The notes: generated by a model not told the origin, from the letters alone. Shown: positions 1 through 8,610, numbered from the stretch's first letter. The stretch is 64,000 bases of DNA from Streptomyces yangpuensis (GCF_001005295.1 NZ_LBMK01000001.1:1107805-1171804), one strand, 5' to 3'. Program-made: numbers and translations.

Positions 1-560
1 GGGGGTGCCGCAGGCGCCGGGGGCGCGGGCGGGGCGACGGCCGCCGCGGGAGCCGGTTCCTCGTCCACGCTCACCCCGAAGTCGGTGGCGATGCCGGCGA
101 GGCCGTTCGCATACCCCTGGCCGACCGCGCGGACCTTCCACACACCGCCGCGCTGGTAGATCTCGACGACGACGAGCGCCGTCTCGGTGGCCAGCTGCGG
201 CGGGGTGAACGAGGCGATCACCGAGCCGCCGTCGGCGTTGCGCACGGTGGCGGTGGGCTCGATGCCCTGGAAGGTCTGTCCGGCGGCGTCGGGGCTGGCC
301 GTGACCACGATCCGCTCGATGCCCGGGGGCACCGAGGCGGTGTCCACGGTGACCGAGTCCGGTGCCGCACCGCCACCGGACCGGTAGGTGACACCGGGCC
401 CGGTGGGCTGGTTGAAGAAGATGAAGTCGGCGTCGGAGCGCACCTTGCCGTCCGCCGTGAGGAGCAGGGCGGACACGTCGAGCCGCACCGGCGCAGCCAC
501 GTCGACCGTCACGCGGACGGCATTGAGCGGCAGGTTGGATCCAGGGGTCATAGCGGTCAT
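1..560 (-). CDS. TerD-family protein (3' part outside window)
   Basis: The reading frame runs off the left edge, so about 186 residues are visible and no stop is seen. The start MTAMTPGSNLPL and the later FIFFNQPTGPGV are typical of the TerD stress-protein fold, which in this family binds calcium and is tied to tellurite or general stress. After about residue 165 the chain becomes an Ala/Pro linker ([17 protein letters not shown]), so the full protein probably has a second domain beyond the edge. A second ATG lies at 551 (MTPGSN); either start is possible because no strong ribosome site is visible. It lies 35 bases downstream of a small same-strand gene and may share its transcript. The family call is firm; the exact role is not. 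Confidence 0.85.
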   Translation of the reverse strand, partial: MTAMTPGSNLPLNAVRVTVDVAAPVRLDVSALLLTADGKVRSDADFIFFNQPTGPGVTYRSGGGAAPDSVTVDTASVPPGIERIVVTASPDAAGQTFQGIEPTATVRNADGGSVIASFTPPQLATETALVVVEIYQRGGVWKVRAVGQGYANGLAGIATDFGVSVDEEPAPAAAVAPPAPPAPAAP

Positions 561-595
561 GCCCGGAGAACGACCAAAGGGGCTTTGCCGTTCCC

Positions 596-835
596 TTACC
601 CTCGCGGGATATTTCCGCGCCGGTTGCGGGGGTGGTTCTTCGCGGTGCGCTCGTTGCCGAACTTGTACGAGCCGGTCCACCGGGCCATCACGAGCTGCGG
701 ATCCGCGGCCTCCACTTCGGCCAGGAAGGCGGCGGCACGGTCCCCTCGCAGGGTGGCGGCGGTGCGGCCCCGGTGGGTGATGACGACGTGACCGTCGCCC
801 CGTCGGTCGTAGGTGAACCCGTGCGGTTTCGGCAT
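596..835 (-). CDS. small conserved actinobacterial protein, unknown function
   Basis: A 79-residue protein beginning MPKPHGFTYDRRGDGHVV. It is basic and ends in an Arg/Asn-rich tail (NHPRNRRGN). A segment resembling THRGRTAATLRGDRAAAFL precedes a conserved-looking motif around residues 52-67 (WTGSYKFGNERTAKNH). I have the impression that similar short proteins are common in Streptomyces, but no function is known to me. It has no signal peptide or membrane segment. A much longer reading frame extends upstream, but that part is only translated repeat and antisense of the dehydrogenase gene, so the ATG at 835 is the sensible start. It could be transcribed with the TerD gene. Confidence 0.6.
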   Translation of the reverse strand: MPKPHGFTYDRRGDGHVVITHRGRTAATLRGDRAAAFLAEVEAADPQLVMARWTGSYKFGNERTAKNHPRNRRGNIPRG

Positions 836-883
836 GGCCCGCAGCCTGCCCCGCCGGGGGCGGGGCGGGCAACGGGTTTGTTC

Positions 884-955
884 GTGCGCCAGTGCGCCAG
901 TGCGCCAGTGCGCCAGTGCGCCAGTGCGCCAGTGCGCCAGTGGGCCAGTGCGCTC
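884..955. repeat. 8-bp tandem repeat (gtgcgcca), 7 perfect copies
   Basis: Seven exact head-to-tail copies of gtgcgcca occupy 884-939. They are followed by a one-base variant (gtgggcca) and a further degenerate copy to 955. The array lies between the stop of the aldehyde dehydrogenase gene and the start of the small gene at 835, in their shared transcription direction, so it would sit in the mRNA leader of the small gene if the genes are co-transcribed. An 8-base unit is not a multiple of three, so this is not a coding repeat. Confidence 0.9.
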
Positions 956-1014
956 GTGTGTTCGTTTTTTCGTGCGCGCAGGGCGGCCGGGACCCTGGGC
1001 CCGGCCGCCGGGGG

Positions 1015-2538
1015 TCAGTCGCCCGTGACCCGGCGGGGGAGTCCCAGGGGGTTGGCCTCGCGCAGCTCGGCCGGCAGCAGCGCGTCCGGCACCGACTGGT
1101 AGGCCACCGGCCGCAGCCAGCGCTCGATCGCCGTGCCGCCCACGGAGGTGGAGTGCGAGGTCGCGGCCGGGTACGGCCCGCCGTGGTGCTGGGCCGGGGC
1201 CACCGCGACCCCCGTCGGCCAGCCGTTGACCACGATCCGCCCCGCCAGCCGGGTGACCTGCCCGATCAGCGCGGCCGCCGGGCCCGGGGCGCCCTCGGTC
1301 TCGGCGGCCGACAGCTGGAGGGTGGCGCTCAGGTTCCCGTCCAGCAGTTCGAGAACCGCGCCCGCCTCGGCCTGCCCGCCGTACCGCACGACGACGGTGA
1401 CCGGGCCGAAGCACTCCTCCAGGAGGAGGTCGTGCCCGTCGCCCGCGAGGAGGTCCCCGGCCCGTACGGTCAGGTAGCCCGCACCCACCGTGTGCTCGCC
1501 GCCGGACCCCGGCGTCACGGGGGCCTCGACGCCGGGCAGCGCGGCCCGCTCACGCACCCCGGAGATGAAGTTCTCCCGCATCCGCCGGTCGAGGAGCACC
1601 CCGGGCTCGGTCTCGCCGAGGGCCTTGGTGAGCTCGCCGGTGATCCGGTCGCCGTCCGCGCCGTCGGGCACCAGGACCAGGCCGGGCTTCACGCAGAACT
1701 GGCCGACGCCGAGGGTCATCGAGGCCGCGAGACCGGAGCCGATCTCCTCGGCGCGTTCGGCGGCCGCTGCCGGGGTGACCACGACGGGGTTGAGGGAGCC
1801 CAGTTCCCCGTGGAAGGGGATGGGCACCGGCCGGGCGGCGGCGGCGTCGAACAGCGCCCTGCCGCCCCGGACGGAACCGGTGAATCCGGCGGCGGCGACC
1901 AGCGGGTGGCGGATCAGCTCCAGGCCGGCGTCGAACCCGTGGACCACGCTCACCACCTCGGGCGGGAGCCCGTTCGCGACGGCGGCCCGGCGCAGCAGCG
2001 AGGCGCACAGCTCGGAGGTGGCGGGGTGGTCGGGGTGCGCCTTGACCACGACCGGGCAGCCCGCGGCCAGCGCGCTCGCGGTGTCCCCGCCGGGGACGGA
2101 GAAGGCGAGCGGGAAGTTGGAGGCGGCGTAGACCGCGACCACGCCGAGCGGCACCTTGTAGCGGCGCAGCTCGGGGCGGGGCGGGCTGAGCGAGGGATCG
2201 GCGCGGTCGATCCGGATGTCGAGGTAGGACCCCTCGTCGACGGCGTCGGCGAAGGCGCGCAGCTGGCCGGTGGTGCGGGCCAGTTCGCCGGTGAGCCGGC
2301 CCGGGCCCAGTGCCGTCTCGGCGTCGGCGGCCTCGATGACGTGGGCGGCGGCCTCGTCGAGCAGCGCGGCGGCGGTGCGCAGGAACGCGGCACGGACGGC
2401 GGCGTCCGCCAGCGGTCCGCGGGCGGCGTGGGCGGCCCGTACGGCCTCGTCCACCTCGCGGGGTGTGGCCTCCACCGCAACCTGTTCGCGTTGCTTCCCG
2501 GTGCGGGGGTCCACACTCCAGACTGGTGTCGTTGTCAT
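1015..2538 (-). CDS. aldehyde dehydrogenase, ketoglutarate-semialdehyde type
   Basis: 507 residues, the usual length of NADP-linked aldehyde dehydrogenases. The catalytic Cys is at about 282 in GVGQFCVKPG, the general-base Glu at about 245 in HGELGSLNP, and the active-site Asn at about 141 in YAASNFPLAF. The GQFCxKPG form of the cysteine motif is typical of alpha-ketoglutaric semialdehyde dehydrogenases, which finish non-phosphorylating sugar-acid pathways by making 2-oxoglutarate. The start is supported by AGGAGG nine bases upstream. It is divergent from an IclR regulator with a palindrome in the 137-base gap, so repression by that regulator is likely. No sugar-acid dehydratase is nearby, so the substrate is inferred from the family only. 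Confidence 0.88.
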   Translation of the reverse strand: MTTTPVWSVDPRTGKQREQVAVEATPREVDEAVRAAHAARGPLADAAVRAAFLRTAAALLDEAAAHVIEAADAETALGPGRLTGELARTTGQLRAFADAVDEGSYLDIRIDRADPSLSPPRPELRRYKVPLGVVAVYAASNFPLAFSVPGGDTASALAAGCPVVVKAHPDHPATSELCASLLRRAAVANGLPPEVVSVVHGFDAGLELIRHPLVAAAGFTGSVRGGRALFDAAAARPVPIPFHGELGSLNPVVVTPAAAAERAEEIGSGLAASMTLGVGQFCVKPGLVLVPDGADGDRITGELTKALGETEPGVLLDRRMRENFISGVRERAALPGVEAPVTPGSGGEHTVGAGYLTVRAGDLLAGDGHDLLLEECFGPVTVVVRYGGQAEAGAVLELLDGNLSATLQLSAAETEGAPGPAAALIGQVTRLAGRIVVNGWPTGVAVAPAQHHGGPYPAATSHSTSVGGTAIERWLRPVAYQSVPDALLPAELREANPLGLPRRVTGD

Positions 2539-2557
2539 GGCCCACTGCCTCCTGGAT

Positions 2558-2575
2558 CGTTCAGTATTCTGAACG
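2558..2575. promoter_or_regulatory. palindromic operator between ALDH and iclR-type gene
   Basis: CGTTCAG-tatt-CTGAACG is a perfect inverted repeat with 7-base arms. It sits 20 bases ahead of the dehydrogenase ATG and about 100 bases ahead of the regulator. Size and place fit an IclR-family site controlling both divergent genes. The assignment to this regulator is inference. Confidence 0.65.
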
Positions 2576-2675
2576 TGGTTCCGGTGGATGAATGATCACA
2601 TCTGCTGCGGACTCTATTTCCGGGTCCTCCGCGTGACAAGAGCCGACAAGTGGCGACCAGAGGGGAAGCAGGCGT

Positions 2676-3458
2676 ATGACGACGACCGAGCAGGGGATCC
2701 CTGCCCAGGCCGCGCCGGTCAAATCGGCGGTCCGCACCGTCCTGCTGCTGGAGCACTTCGCGGCGCGGCCGGGGCTGCACAGTCTGGCCGACATCCAGAA
2801 CGACCTCTCCCTGCCCAAGTCCAGCCTCTACATGCTGCTGCGCACCCTGGTGAACCTGGGCTGGGTGGAGACCGACGCGACGGGCACCCGGTACGGCATC
2901 GGCGTACGGGCCCTGCTGGTCGGCAGCTCGTACATCGACGGCGACGAGGTGGTCGCCGCGGCCCGGCCCACCCTGGACCGGCTCTCCGACGACACGACGG
3001 AGACCATCCACCTGGCCCGGATCGACGGAACGAGCGTGGTGTACCTCGCCACCCGGCAGTCCCAGCACTACCTGAGGCCCTTCACCCGGGTCGGACGGCG
3101 GCTGCCCGTGCACTCGACGGCGCTCGGCAAGGCGCTGCTCGCCACGCACTCGGACGCGGAGGTACGGGCGCTGCTGCCGCGGCGGCTGGAGGCGGTCACC
3201 GAGCACACCATCACCGACCGGGAGCAGCTCATCGAGGAACTGGAACTGGTACGGGAGCAGGGGTACGCGGTGGACCGGGAGGAGAACACGCTCGGACTGC
3301 GCTGCTTCGGGGTGGCCGTGCCGTACCGGACGCCGGCCCGGGACGCGGTGAGCTGTTCGGTGCCGGTGGCCCGGCTGACGCCGGGGCACGAGCAGGTCAT
3401 CAAGGCGGCGCTGTTCGAGGCGCGCGACCGGCTGTCGGTGGTGACGCGCCGCATGTGA
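2676..3458 (+). CDS. IclR-family transcriptional regulator
   Basis: 260 residues. Residues about 12-75 form the winged helix (SAVRTVLLLEHFAARPGLHS, then SLADIQNDLSLPKSSLYMLL). Residues about 90-255 form the IclR effector domain, with VHSTALGKALLA and a late GYAVDREENTLGLRCF typical of the family. The ATG at 2676 is preceded by a purine-rich stretch (aggggaagcagg). Members usually sense a small carbon-source metabolite and control the neighbouring operon, here the divergent aldehyde dehydrogenase. The C-terminal half contains the expected cysteine of GLRCFGVAVP. The effector cannot be read from sequence. Confidence 0.9.
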   Translation: MTTTEQGIPAQAAPVKSAVRTVLLLEHFAARPGLHSLADIQNDLSLPKSSLYMLLRTLVNLGWVETDATGTRYGIGVRALLVGSSYIDGDEVVAAARPTLDRLSDDTTETIHLARIDGTSVVYLATRQSQHYLRPFTRVGRRLPVHSTALGKALLATHSDAEVRALLPRRLEAVTEHTITDREQLIEELELVREQGYAVDREENTLGLRCFGVAVPYRTPARDAVSCSVPVARLTPGHEQVIKAALFEARDRLSVVTRRM

Positions 3459-3522
3459 CAGCGTGTGCGAGGCCGCGGGTCCGGGAGTCCGGGAGGTTTC
3501 CCGCCGGGGAGCCCGTGAGGCT

Positions 3523-3542
3523 CCTCCCCCGCACGGGGGAGG
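3523..3542 (+). terminator. hairpin after IclR-type gene
   Basis: CCTCCCCC-gcac-GGGGGAGG, an 8-bp perfect stem with a 4-base loop, 65 bases after the regulator stop. A second smaller hairpin (CCCC-ttcga-GGGG) follows at once. No T-run is present, as is usual in high-GC genomes. Confidence 0.5.
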
Positions 3543-3596
3543 CGGTTCCCCTTCGAGGGGGAGGTGGCGGGCCGCCGCGCACGCGACCGTGGGGAC

Positions 3597-4580
3597 ATGA
3601 CCACACGAGGCGTTCACACGACGTACGAACCGCAGTCCTCCGCCCCGTCGCAGGGGACCGGGAGGCGCGTCCTCGCTGCAGCGGCCCTGGCGGCCACGGT
3701 GCCGTATCTGGCGCTCAAGGCTGCCTGGCTGTCCGGCAGCCGGATCGGGATACCGGACGGCAGCGTGCTGCTGGAGGCCGGCCTGTTCCTCACCGTGGCC
3801 AATGCCGTCACGCTGGCCATGGACGCGGCCGTGATCGTGCTCGTCCTGGTGCTCACCAGACCCTGGGGGCTCAGAACGCCCGCCTGGATGCTGACCGTTC
3901 CGGTGTTCACCGCCACGGGCCTGCTGACCCCGATCCTCCTCGGCTTCCCGGGCCAGCTGCTCGTACGGGCCCTCGGGTTCGGGATCGGTCCTCAGGAGGA
4001 GGCCGCGCGGGAGCCCTTCCTGGATTCCTGGGTCTTCATCGTCGTGTACACGGGATTCACCGTCCAAGGACTCGCCCTGGCCGGACTGTTCGTGCCCTAT
4101 GCGCGCAGGCGCTGGGGCCGGCGGTGGCAGGGCGTGGTGGGAGAGCGGCTGCCGTCGCCCACGGGGGTGGTGGCGGCAGCCGCGGTCCTGTGCGCCCTGG
4201 CCCTGGGAGCGCTGTACCTCTCCTGGGCCTTCGGCGGCACGGCCGGGCTGAGCGCCGAGCGGGCCGAGGCGTATTCGGCGGAGAGCGCCGTGGGCTCCGT
4301 CGCCCACGCGATATGTGCGCTTGCCGCGGGAGTGGGCACGCTGCTCCTGACCCGCGGCCGGACGCTGCGGGCACGGTGGCCGCTCGGGCTCACCTGGGTC
4401 GGCGCCGCCGCGACCCTGGCCTGGGGAGCCTGGATGCTGATCGCCTCGCTGGGCCCGCAGGTCGACGGCGGCGAAGCACCCTCCACCGCCGGGCAGCTGA
4501 TCTACGCTGGCCAGATGATCACCGGAGCGCTCGCCACCGCCGTCCTCACCCGGTTCCTCATATCCCGACGCGCGAGCTGA
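3597..4580 (+). CDS. multi-pass membrane protein preceding a two-component system
   Basis: 327 residues with about eight hydrophobic helices (for example VLAAAALAATVPYLALKAAW, LTVANAVTLAMDAAVIVLVL, VVAAAAVLCALALGALYL). I recognise no catalytic motif. The start is taken at the ATG at 3597 (MTTRGVHTTYEP); an in-frame GTG at 3564 would add 11 residues. Its TGA shares one base with the ATG of the histidine kinase (TGATG), so the two are translationally coupled. Proteins of this kind beside NarL-type kinases may be sensory partners, but that is inference from position. Confidence 0.75.
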   Translation: MTTRGVHTTYEPQSSAPSQGTGRRVLAAAALAATVPYLALKAAWLSGSRIGIPDGSVLLEAGLFLTVANAVTLAMDAAVIVLVLVLTRPWGLRTPAWMLTVPVFTATGLLTPILLGFPGQLLVRALGFGIGPQEEAAREPFLDSWVFIVVYTGFTVQGLALAGLFVPYARRRWGRRWQGVVGERLPSPTGVVAAAAVLCALALGALYLSWAFGGTAGLSAERAEAYSAESAVGSVAHAICALAAGVGTLLLTRGRTLRARWPLGLTWVGAAATLAWGAWMLIASLGPQVDGGEAPSTAGQLIYAGQMITGALATAVLTRFLISRRAS

Positions 4581-5872
4581 TGCGCGAGGGCCTGGGCCGG
4601 CTGCTGGGTGAGCGGGCCCGGCTGCGGTGGCTCCACCAGATCCTCGGCGGCGCCCTGCTGATGCCGTACTTCCTCCTGGCCTCGGTGGGGGTCGGCTCGG
4701 CGGCCGGCGGAGCCAACGCCCTGTCCTCCCTCCCGCTGAGCCTCGCCGCCTACGCGGCGGCGCTCCCGCTGGCGGCCGTCACCGGGGTGTACGGGCTGGT
4801 CCGGCCGCTGTCGGTGACAGCCGTGCGGGCCATGTGCGCGGTGCCGGGGGAGCGGCTCGCCGAAGGGCCCGCGCGGACCTGGGCCGCGCGGGGGCGGGCC
4901 TCCGCCTGGTGGACCCTGCACCTGGGGGTCGGAGCGCTGGTCAGCGGGATGACCCTGGCGGTGCCGCCCATGGCGGTGGTGCTGCTCGTCCTGCCCTTCG
5001 TCAGCGGCCTGCGTGAAGTCCGGCTGGGATTCGGCTGGTTCGGCACGGGCGTCGAGACGTACACGGCGCCCCTCCTCGGGATCGGCCTGCTGGCCGCTCT
5101 CGCGGTGTGCGCGGCCGCAGCGGGGGAGCTGCTGGCCCGGCTGGCTCCCGTACTGCTCGGGCCGACGGCGGCGGACCGGCTGGCGGCGGCCGAGGAGCGG
5201 GCCGCCGACCTGGCGGTGCGCAACCGGCTCGCCCGGGAGCTGCACGACGCGGTCGGGCACGCGCTCAGCGCCGTCACCCTCCAGGCGGCCGCCGCCCGGC
5301 GGATGCTGGAGCGCGATCCCGAGTTCGTCCGGGAGGCGCTCGCGGCGATCGAGGACACCACCCGGCGGACGGTGGGCGAGCTGGACGCCGTCCTGGGCCT
5401 GCTGCGGGAGGGGGATCCGGCCCGGCCGGACGGCGCGGCCGCCCCCGCCCCCACCCTCGCCGCCGACCTCGACGGCCTGCTCGCCCGCACCCGGGCCGCG
5501 GGAACCACCGTCACCGCACACCAGGACCCCGGGCCCGCGGAGGACTGGCACCGGCTTCCGGAGATCACCTCGCGCGAGGCCTACCGGATCGTCCAGGAAG
5601 GCCTCAGCAACGCCCTGCGCCACGGCGCCGGCCCGGTGGATCTTCGGATCCTCGTCCGGGCCGGCCACGACACCGCACCGCGAGAACTGGAGATCACCAT
5701 GACCAATCCGCCCGCCGGGCCCGAGGACCGGGAGCGCCGCACCACCGGCGGCCGCGGGCTGCGCGGCTCCGCCGAGCGGGCCGCACTGCTCGGCGGCAGC
5801 GTCGAGGCGGGCCCGCACGGGGACCGGTGGCGGCTGCGCGCGGTCCTCCCGCTGGCCGGAGGCGACCGATGA
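4580..5872 (+). CDS. NarL/LiaS-type sensor histidine kinase
   Basis: 430 residues. The N-terminal 190 residues hold about five membrane helices. The HisKA_3 dimerisation box is at about 212-235 with phospho-accepting His at about 222 (RNRLARELHDAVGHALSAV). The C-terminal ATPase domain contains an N-box (EGLSNALRHG) and a G-rich box (GGRGLRGSAERAALLGG). It should autophosphorylate and pass the phosphate to the response regulator that begins inside its last codons. The start ATG overlaps the stop of the upstream membrane protein. There is no extracellular sensor domain of any size, so the signal is probably sensed within the membrane or through the partner protein. Confidence 0.9.
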   Translation: MREGLGRLLGERARLRWLHQILGGALLMPYFLLASVGVGSAAGGANALSSLPLSLAAYAAALPLAAVTGVYGLVRPLSVTAVRAMCAVPGERLAEGPARTWAARGRASAWWTLHLGVGALVSGMTLAVPPMAVVLLVLPFVSGLREVRLGFGWFGTGVETYTAPLLGIGLLAALAVCAAAAGELLARLAPVLLGPTAADRLAAAEERAADLAVRNRLARELHDAVGHALSAVTLQAAAARRMLERDPEFVREALAAIEDTTRRTVGELDAVLGLLREGDPARPDGAAAPAPTLAADLDGLLARTRAAGTTVTAHQDPGPAEDWHRLPEITSREAYRIVQEGLSNALRHGAGPVDLRILVRAGHDTAPRELEITMTNPPAGPEDRERRTTGGRGLRGSAERAALLGGSVEAGPHGDRWRLRAVLPLAGGDR

Positions 5873-6552
5873 CCGCGGCCGCCCCGGCGGACCGGCCGCC
5901 GCTGCGCATCGTGCTCTGCGACGACGAGCGGATGGTCCGCACGGCGCTGCGGGTCATCATCGAGGCCGAGGCGGACCTGGAGGTCGTCGGCGAGGCCGCC
6001 ACCGGCGCCGAGGCGGTCCCGCTGGTGCGCTCCCTCGCCCCCGACGTGGTGCTGATGGACGTCCGGATGCCCGAGATCGACGGCATCCGGGCCACCGAGC
6101 AGATCCTGGCCACCATGGCCGAGCCGCCCAGGATCGTGGTCGTCACCACCTTCGAGAACGACGCCCACGTCTATGACGCGCTGCGCGCCGGAGCCGTCGG
6201 CTTCATCCTCAAGCGCGCCGACCCCGACGAGCTGATCGGCGCGGTCCGGCTCGTCGCCCGCGGCGACTCGCTGCTCTTCCCGGCCGCCGTCCGCTCCCTC
6301 GCCGCCACGCACGCGTCGGCCCCCGCCCCCGTCGCCGCCCCCTGGGTCGCCAGGCTCACCGACCGCGAGGCCGACGTCCTGCGCCTGATGGCCACCGGGC
6401 TGTCCAACCACGAGATGAGCGAACGGCTCGGGGTCGGACCCCAGACGGTCAAGACACACGTCGCGTCGGTCCTCACCAAGACCGGCTCCCGCGATCGCAC
6501 CCAGGCGGTCATCGCGGCCTACGAGGGAGGGTTCATCATGAAGAAACGCTGA
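5869..6552 (+). CDS. NarL/FixJ-family response regulator
   Basis: 227 residues starting by an ATGA overlap with the kinase stop. The receiver domain spans about 11-130 with acidic pocket D18/D19, phosphorylation site Asp64 (VVLMDVRMPEIDG), Thr at about 93 and Lys115 (GFILKRADPDEL). The LuxR-type helix-turn-helix follows at about 160-220 (LTDREADVLRLMATGLSNHE, then QTVKTHVASVLTKTG). All key residues are intact, so it should be a phosphorylation-controlled DNA-binding regulator. Its targets are unknown; the membrane protein at 3597 and the transpeptidase 62 bases downstream are the nearest candidates. Confidence 0.93.
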   Translation: MTAAAPADRPPLRIVLCDDERMVRTALRVIIEAEADLEVVGEAATGAEAVPLVRSLAPDVVLMDVRMPEIDGIRATEQILATMAEPPRIVVVTTFENDAHVYDALRAGAVGFILKRADPDELIGAVRLVARGDSLLFPAAVRSLAATHASAPAPVAAPWVARLTDREADVLRLMATGLSNHEMSERLGVGPQTVKTHVASVLTKTGSRDRTQAVIAAYEGGFIMKKR

Positions 6553-6614
6553 GAACTCGGCCATAATCAGGGCAGAGCGGAACGGCGAGGGCCGCCGGGG
6601 CGTCCTTCCGTTCG

Positions 6615-8063
6615 ATGAACAAAACGATCAGGCGTGCGTCGGTCTTCTGTCTGCTCCTGGTGCTGGCCCTGCTGGTCCGCGTCACCTGGGTGCAGGCGTA
6701 CCAAGGCCAGGCCCTCGCAGACGACAAGCACAACCGCCGCAATCTCATCGGGCAGTTCGAGAACCCGCTGGGCAACATCATCGTGGGCGGGGAGGCGATC
6801 ACCGGCTCGGAGAAGACGGGAGGCAAGGACTTCGGCTACAAGCGGACCTACGTCGACGGCCCCCTCTACGCGCCCGTCACCGGCTACAGCTCGCAGGCCT
6901 ACGGCACCAGCATGCTGGAGGGCATCTACAAGAACGTCCTCAACGGCTCCGACAGCCGGCTGAAGACCGTGATGGACACGCTCACCAACAAGCGGGCCGA
7001 CCCCGGCAACGTCCTCACCACGATCGACAAGGACGTCCAGAAGGCCGCCTACGACGCGCTCCAGGGCAAGCAGGGCGCCGCCGTGGCCATCGACCCCGTC
7101 ACCGGCGAGATCCTCGCCGTCGTGAACAACCCCTCCTTCGACCCCGGCAGCATCGCCGGCGCCAACGACCAGAAGGCCTGGGACGCGCTCTCCGCCGACC
7201 AGGGCAAGGCCATGGAGAACGTGGCCCTGCGCAAGCCCCAGGCGCCCGGCTCCACCTTCAAGCTGGTCACCCTCGCCGCGGCGATCGAGAACGGCCTGGT
7301 CACCGACATCGACCAGCAGACCGGCATCGCCGACCCGTACACGATCCCCGGCACCCGCACCCCGCTGCCCAGCGAGGCGGGCTCCGCGGCCTGCAACAAC
7401 GTCTCGGTGCGCACCGCCCTGCGCCTGTCCTGCAACAACGTGTTCGCCGAGCTCGCCTCCAAGCTCGGCCAGGACAAGATGCGCGCGACCGCGGAGAAGC
7501 TCGGCTTCAACACGCAGATCGACACCCCGGTCCGCACCAACCCGCCGAGCAAGTACCCGTCCAAGAAGATGTCGATCGACCAGGTCGCGCAGACGGGCAT
7601 CGGACAGTTCGACGTCCAGGCCACCCCGCTGCAGATGGCGATGGTCACGGCCGCGATCGAGAACGGTGGCAAGCTCGTCGCCCCGCACATGGTCTCCGAG
7701 GTCACCGACGCGGGCGGCAACATGCTGGAGAGCTTCAAGGACCCGAAGTCCCAGCAGGTGATGAAGGAGCGGACGGCCTCGATGGTCCGGGACGCCATGC
7801 GCACCGTCGCCACCGAGGGCGGCGGCAAGCCGGCTCAGGTGCCGGGCGCGGAGGTGGGCGGCAAGACCGGCACCGCCCAGCGCGGTGTGAACAACAGCCT
7901 CGCGCCGCTGGCCTGGTTCACCTCGTACGGCAAGGCGAACGGCAAGCAGATCGCCGTGGCCGTGGTGATCGAGAACTCCGACACCGACCGCTCCGAGATC
8001 GGCGGCGGCAAGCTGGCCGCGCCGATCGCGCAGAAGATGATGCAGGCCTGGCTGAAGAAGTAG
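6615..8063 (+). CDS. class B penicillin-binding protein (transpeptidase)
   Basis: 482 residues: one N-terminal signal-anchor helix (FCLLLVLALLVRVTWV), a dimerisation region, then a transpeptidase domain with all three penicillin-binding motifs, STFK at about 213-216, SCN at about 272-274 and KTGTA at about 417-421. It cross-links peptidoglycan outside the membrane and would be a beta-lactam target. Length and sequence fit the actinobacterial PbpA group, but the usual neighbour ftsW/rodA is absent here, so this is a stand-alone paralogue. It follows the two-component operon by 62 bases and ends at a strong hairpin. Confidence 0.9.
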   Translation: MNKTIRRASVFCLLLVLALLVRVTWVQAYQGQALADDKHNRRNLIGQFENPLGNIIVGGEAITGSEKTGGKDFGYKRTYVDGPLYAPVTGYSSQAYGTSMLEGIYKNVLNGSDSRLKTVMDTLTNKRADPGNVLTTIDKDVQKAAYDALQGKQGAAVAIDPVTGEILAVVNNPSFDPGSIAGANDQKAWDALSADQGKAMENVALRKPQAPGSTFKLVTLAAAIENGLVTDIDQQTGIADPYTIPGTRTPLPSEAGSAACNNVSVRTALRLSCNNVFAELASKLGQDKMRATAEKLGFNTQIDTPVRTNPPSKYPSKKMSIDQVAQTGIGQFDVQATPLQMAMVTAAIENGGKLVAPHMVSEVTDAGGNMLESFKDPKSQQVMKERTASMVRDAMRTVATEGGGKPAQVPGAEVGGKTGTAQRGVNNSLAPLAWFTSYGKANGKQIAVAVVIENSDTDRSEIGGGKLAAPIAQKMMQAWLKK

Positions 8064-8084
8064 GCGAGCGGGGCTCCGTGCCCG

Positions 8085-8117
8085 ACGCGCCGGGAACCGA
8101 CGTGGTTCCCGGCGCGT
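8085..8117. terminator. strong hairpin terminator after the PBP gene
   Basis: ACGCGCCGGGAACC-gacgt-GGTTCCCGGCGCGT is a perfect 14-bp stem with a 5-base loop, 21 bases after the stop. Its second arm covers an in-frame GTG at 8116, which argues against that GTG as the start of the next gene. Confidence 0.85.
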
Positions 8118-8127
8118 GTCCGTCTTC

Positions 8128-8610
8128 ATGATCAGGAATGCGCGACCCGCCGACCTCGACGCCATCGCCGCCCTCCACACCAGGGCCCGCGCCACCTACT
8201 ACCAGGGCCACATACCCGAGGAGGCCTATGCGGGGGAGGCCGAGCTGGCCCGGACCCGCGAGGGCTGGACCCTGGCCGTCGCCCGCGACGCCACCGAGGG
8301 CGGGGTGCTGTGCGCCGAGGAGGACGGCGAGCTCACCGGGGTCGCCGCCTACCGCACGCAGGACGGCGAGACCACCCTCACCCAGCTGCACGTCGACCCG
8401 GTCCACTGGCGCCGGGGGACCGGGGGCGCCCTGCACGCCGCCTGCGTGGAGGTCTGGCGGCGCGCCGGCGTCCGCCGGGTCCGCTTGGAGGTCTACGAGC
8501 ACAACCTCCGGGCCCAGGCCTTCTACACGGCCCAGGGCTGGCTCCCCGACCCGGCCGGCACCCCGGCGGGCAGCCACCGCACGCTCTGGCTGGACATCGC
8601 CTGCCGCTGA
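8128..8610 (+). CDS. GNAT-family N-acetyltransferase
   Basis: 160 residues. The acetyl-CoA binding motif A is seen around 90-105 (LHVDPVHWRRGTGGALHAA) and motif B in LEVYEHNLRAQAFYTAQGW. The fold and length are standard for GNAT enzymes that acetylate small amines or protein N-termini; the substrate is not predictable. I chose the ATG at 8128 (MIRNARPADLDA) because the GTG at 8116 lies inside the preceding terminator stem. No clear ribosome site is visible before either start, so the message may start close to the ATG. Confidence 0.85.
   Translation: MIRNARPADLDAIAALHTRARATYYQGHIPEEAYAGEAELARTREGWTLAVARDATEGGVLCAEEDGELTGVAAYRTQDGETTLTQLHVDPVHWRRGTGGALHAACVEVWRRAGVRRVRLEVYEHNLRAQAFYTAQGWLPDPAGTPAGSHRTLWLDIACR

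Noticed and set aside
2588..5872. A 1094-codon open frame on the plus strand
   Set aside because: Only its last 430 codons (from 4580) are a real histidine kinase; the rest is an out-of-frame shadow of the IclR and membrane protein genes.
8116..8127. GTG start for the GNAT gene
   Set aside because: The GTG lies in the second arm of a 14-bp terminator hairpin; the ATG at 8128 begins the conserved domain.
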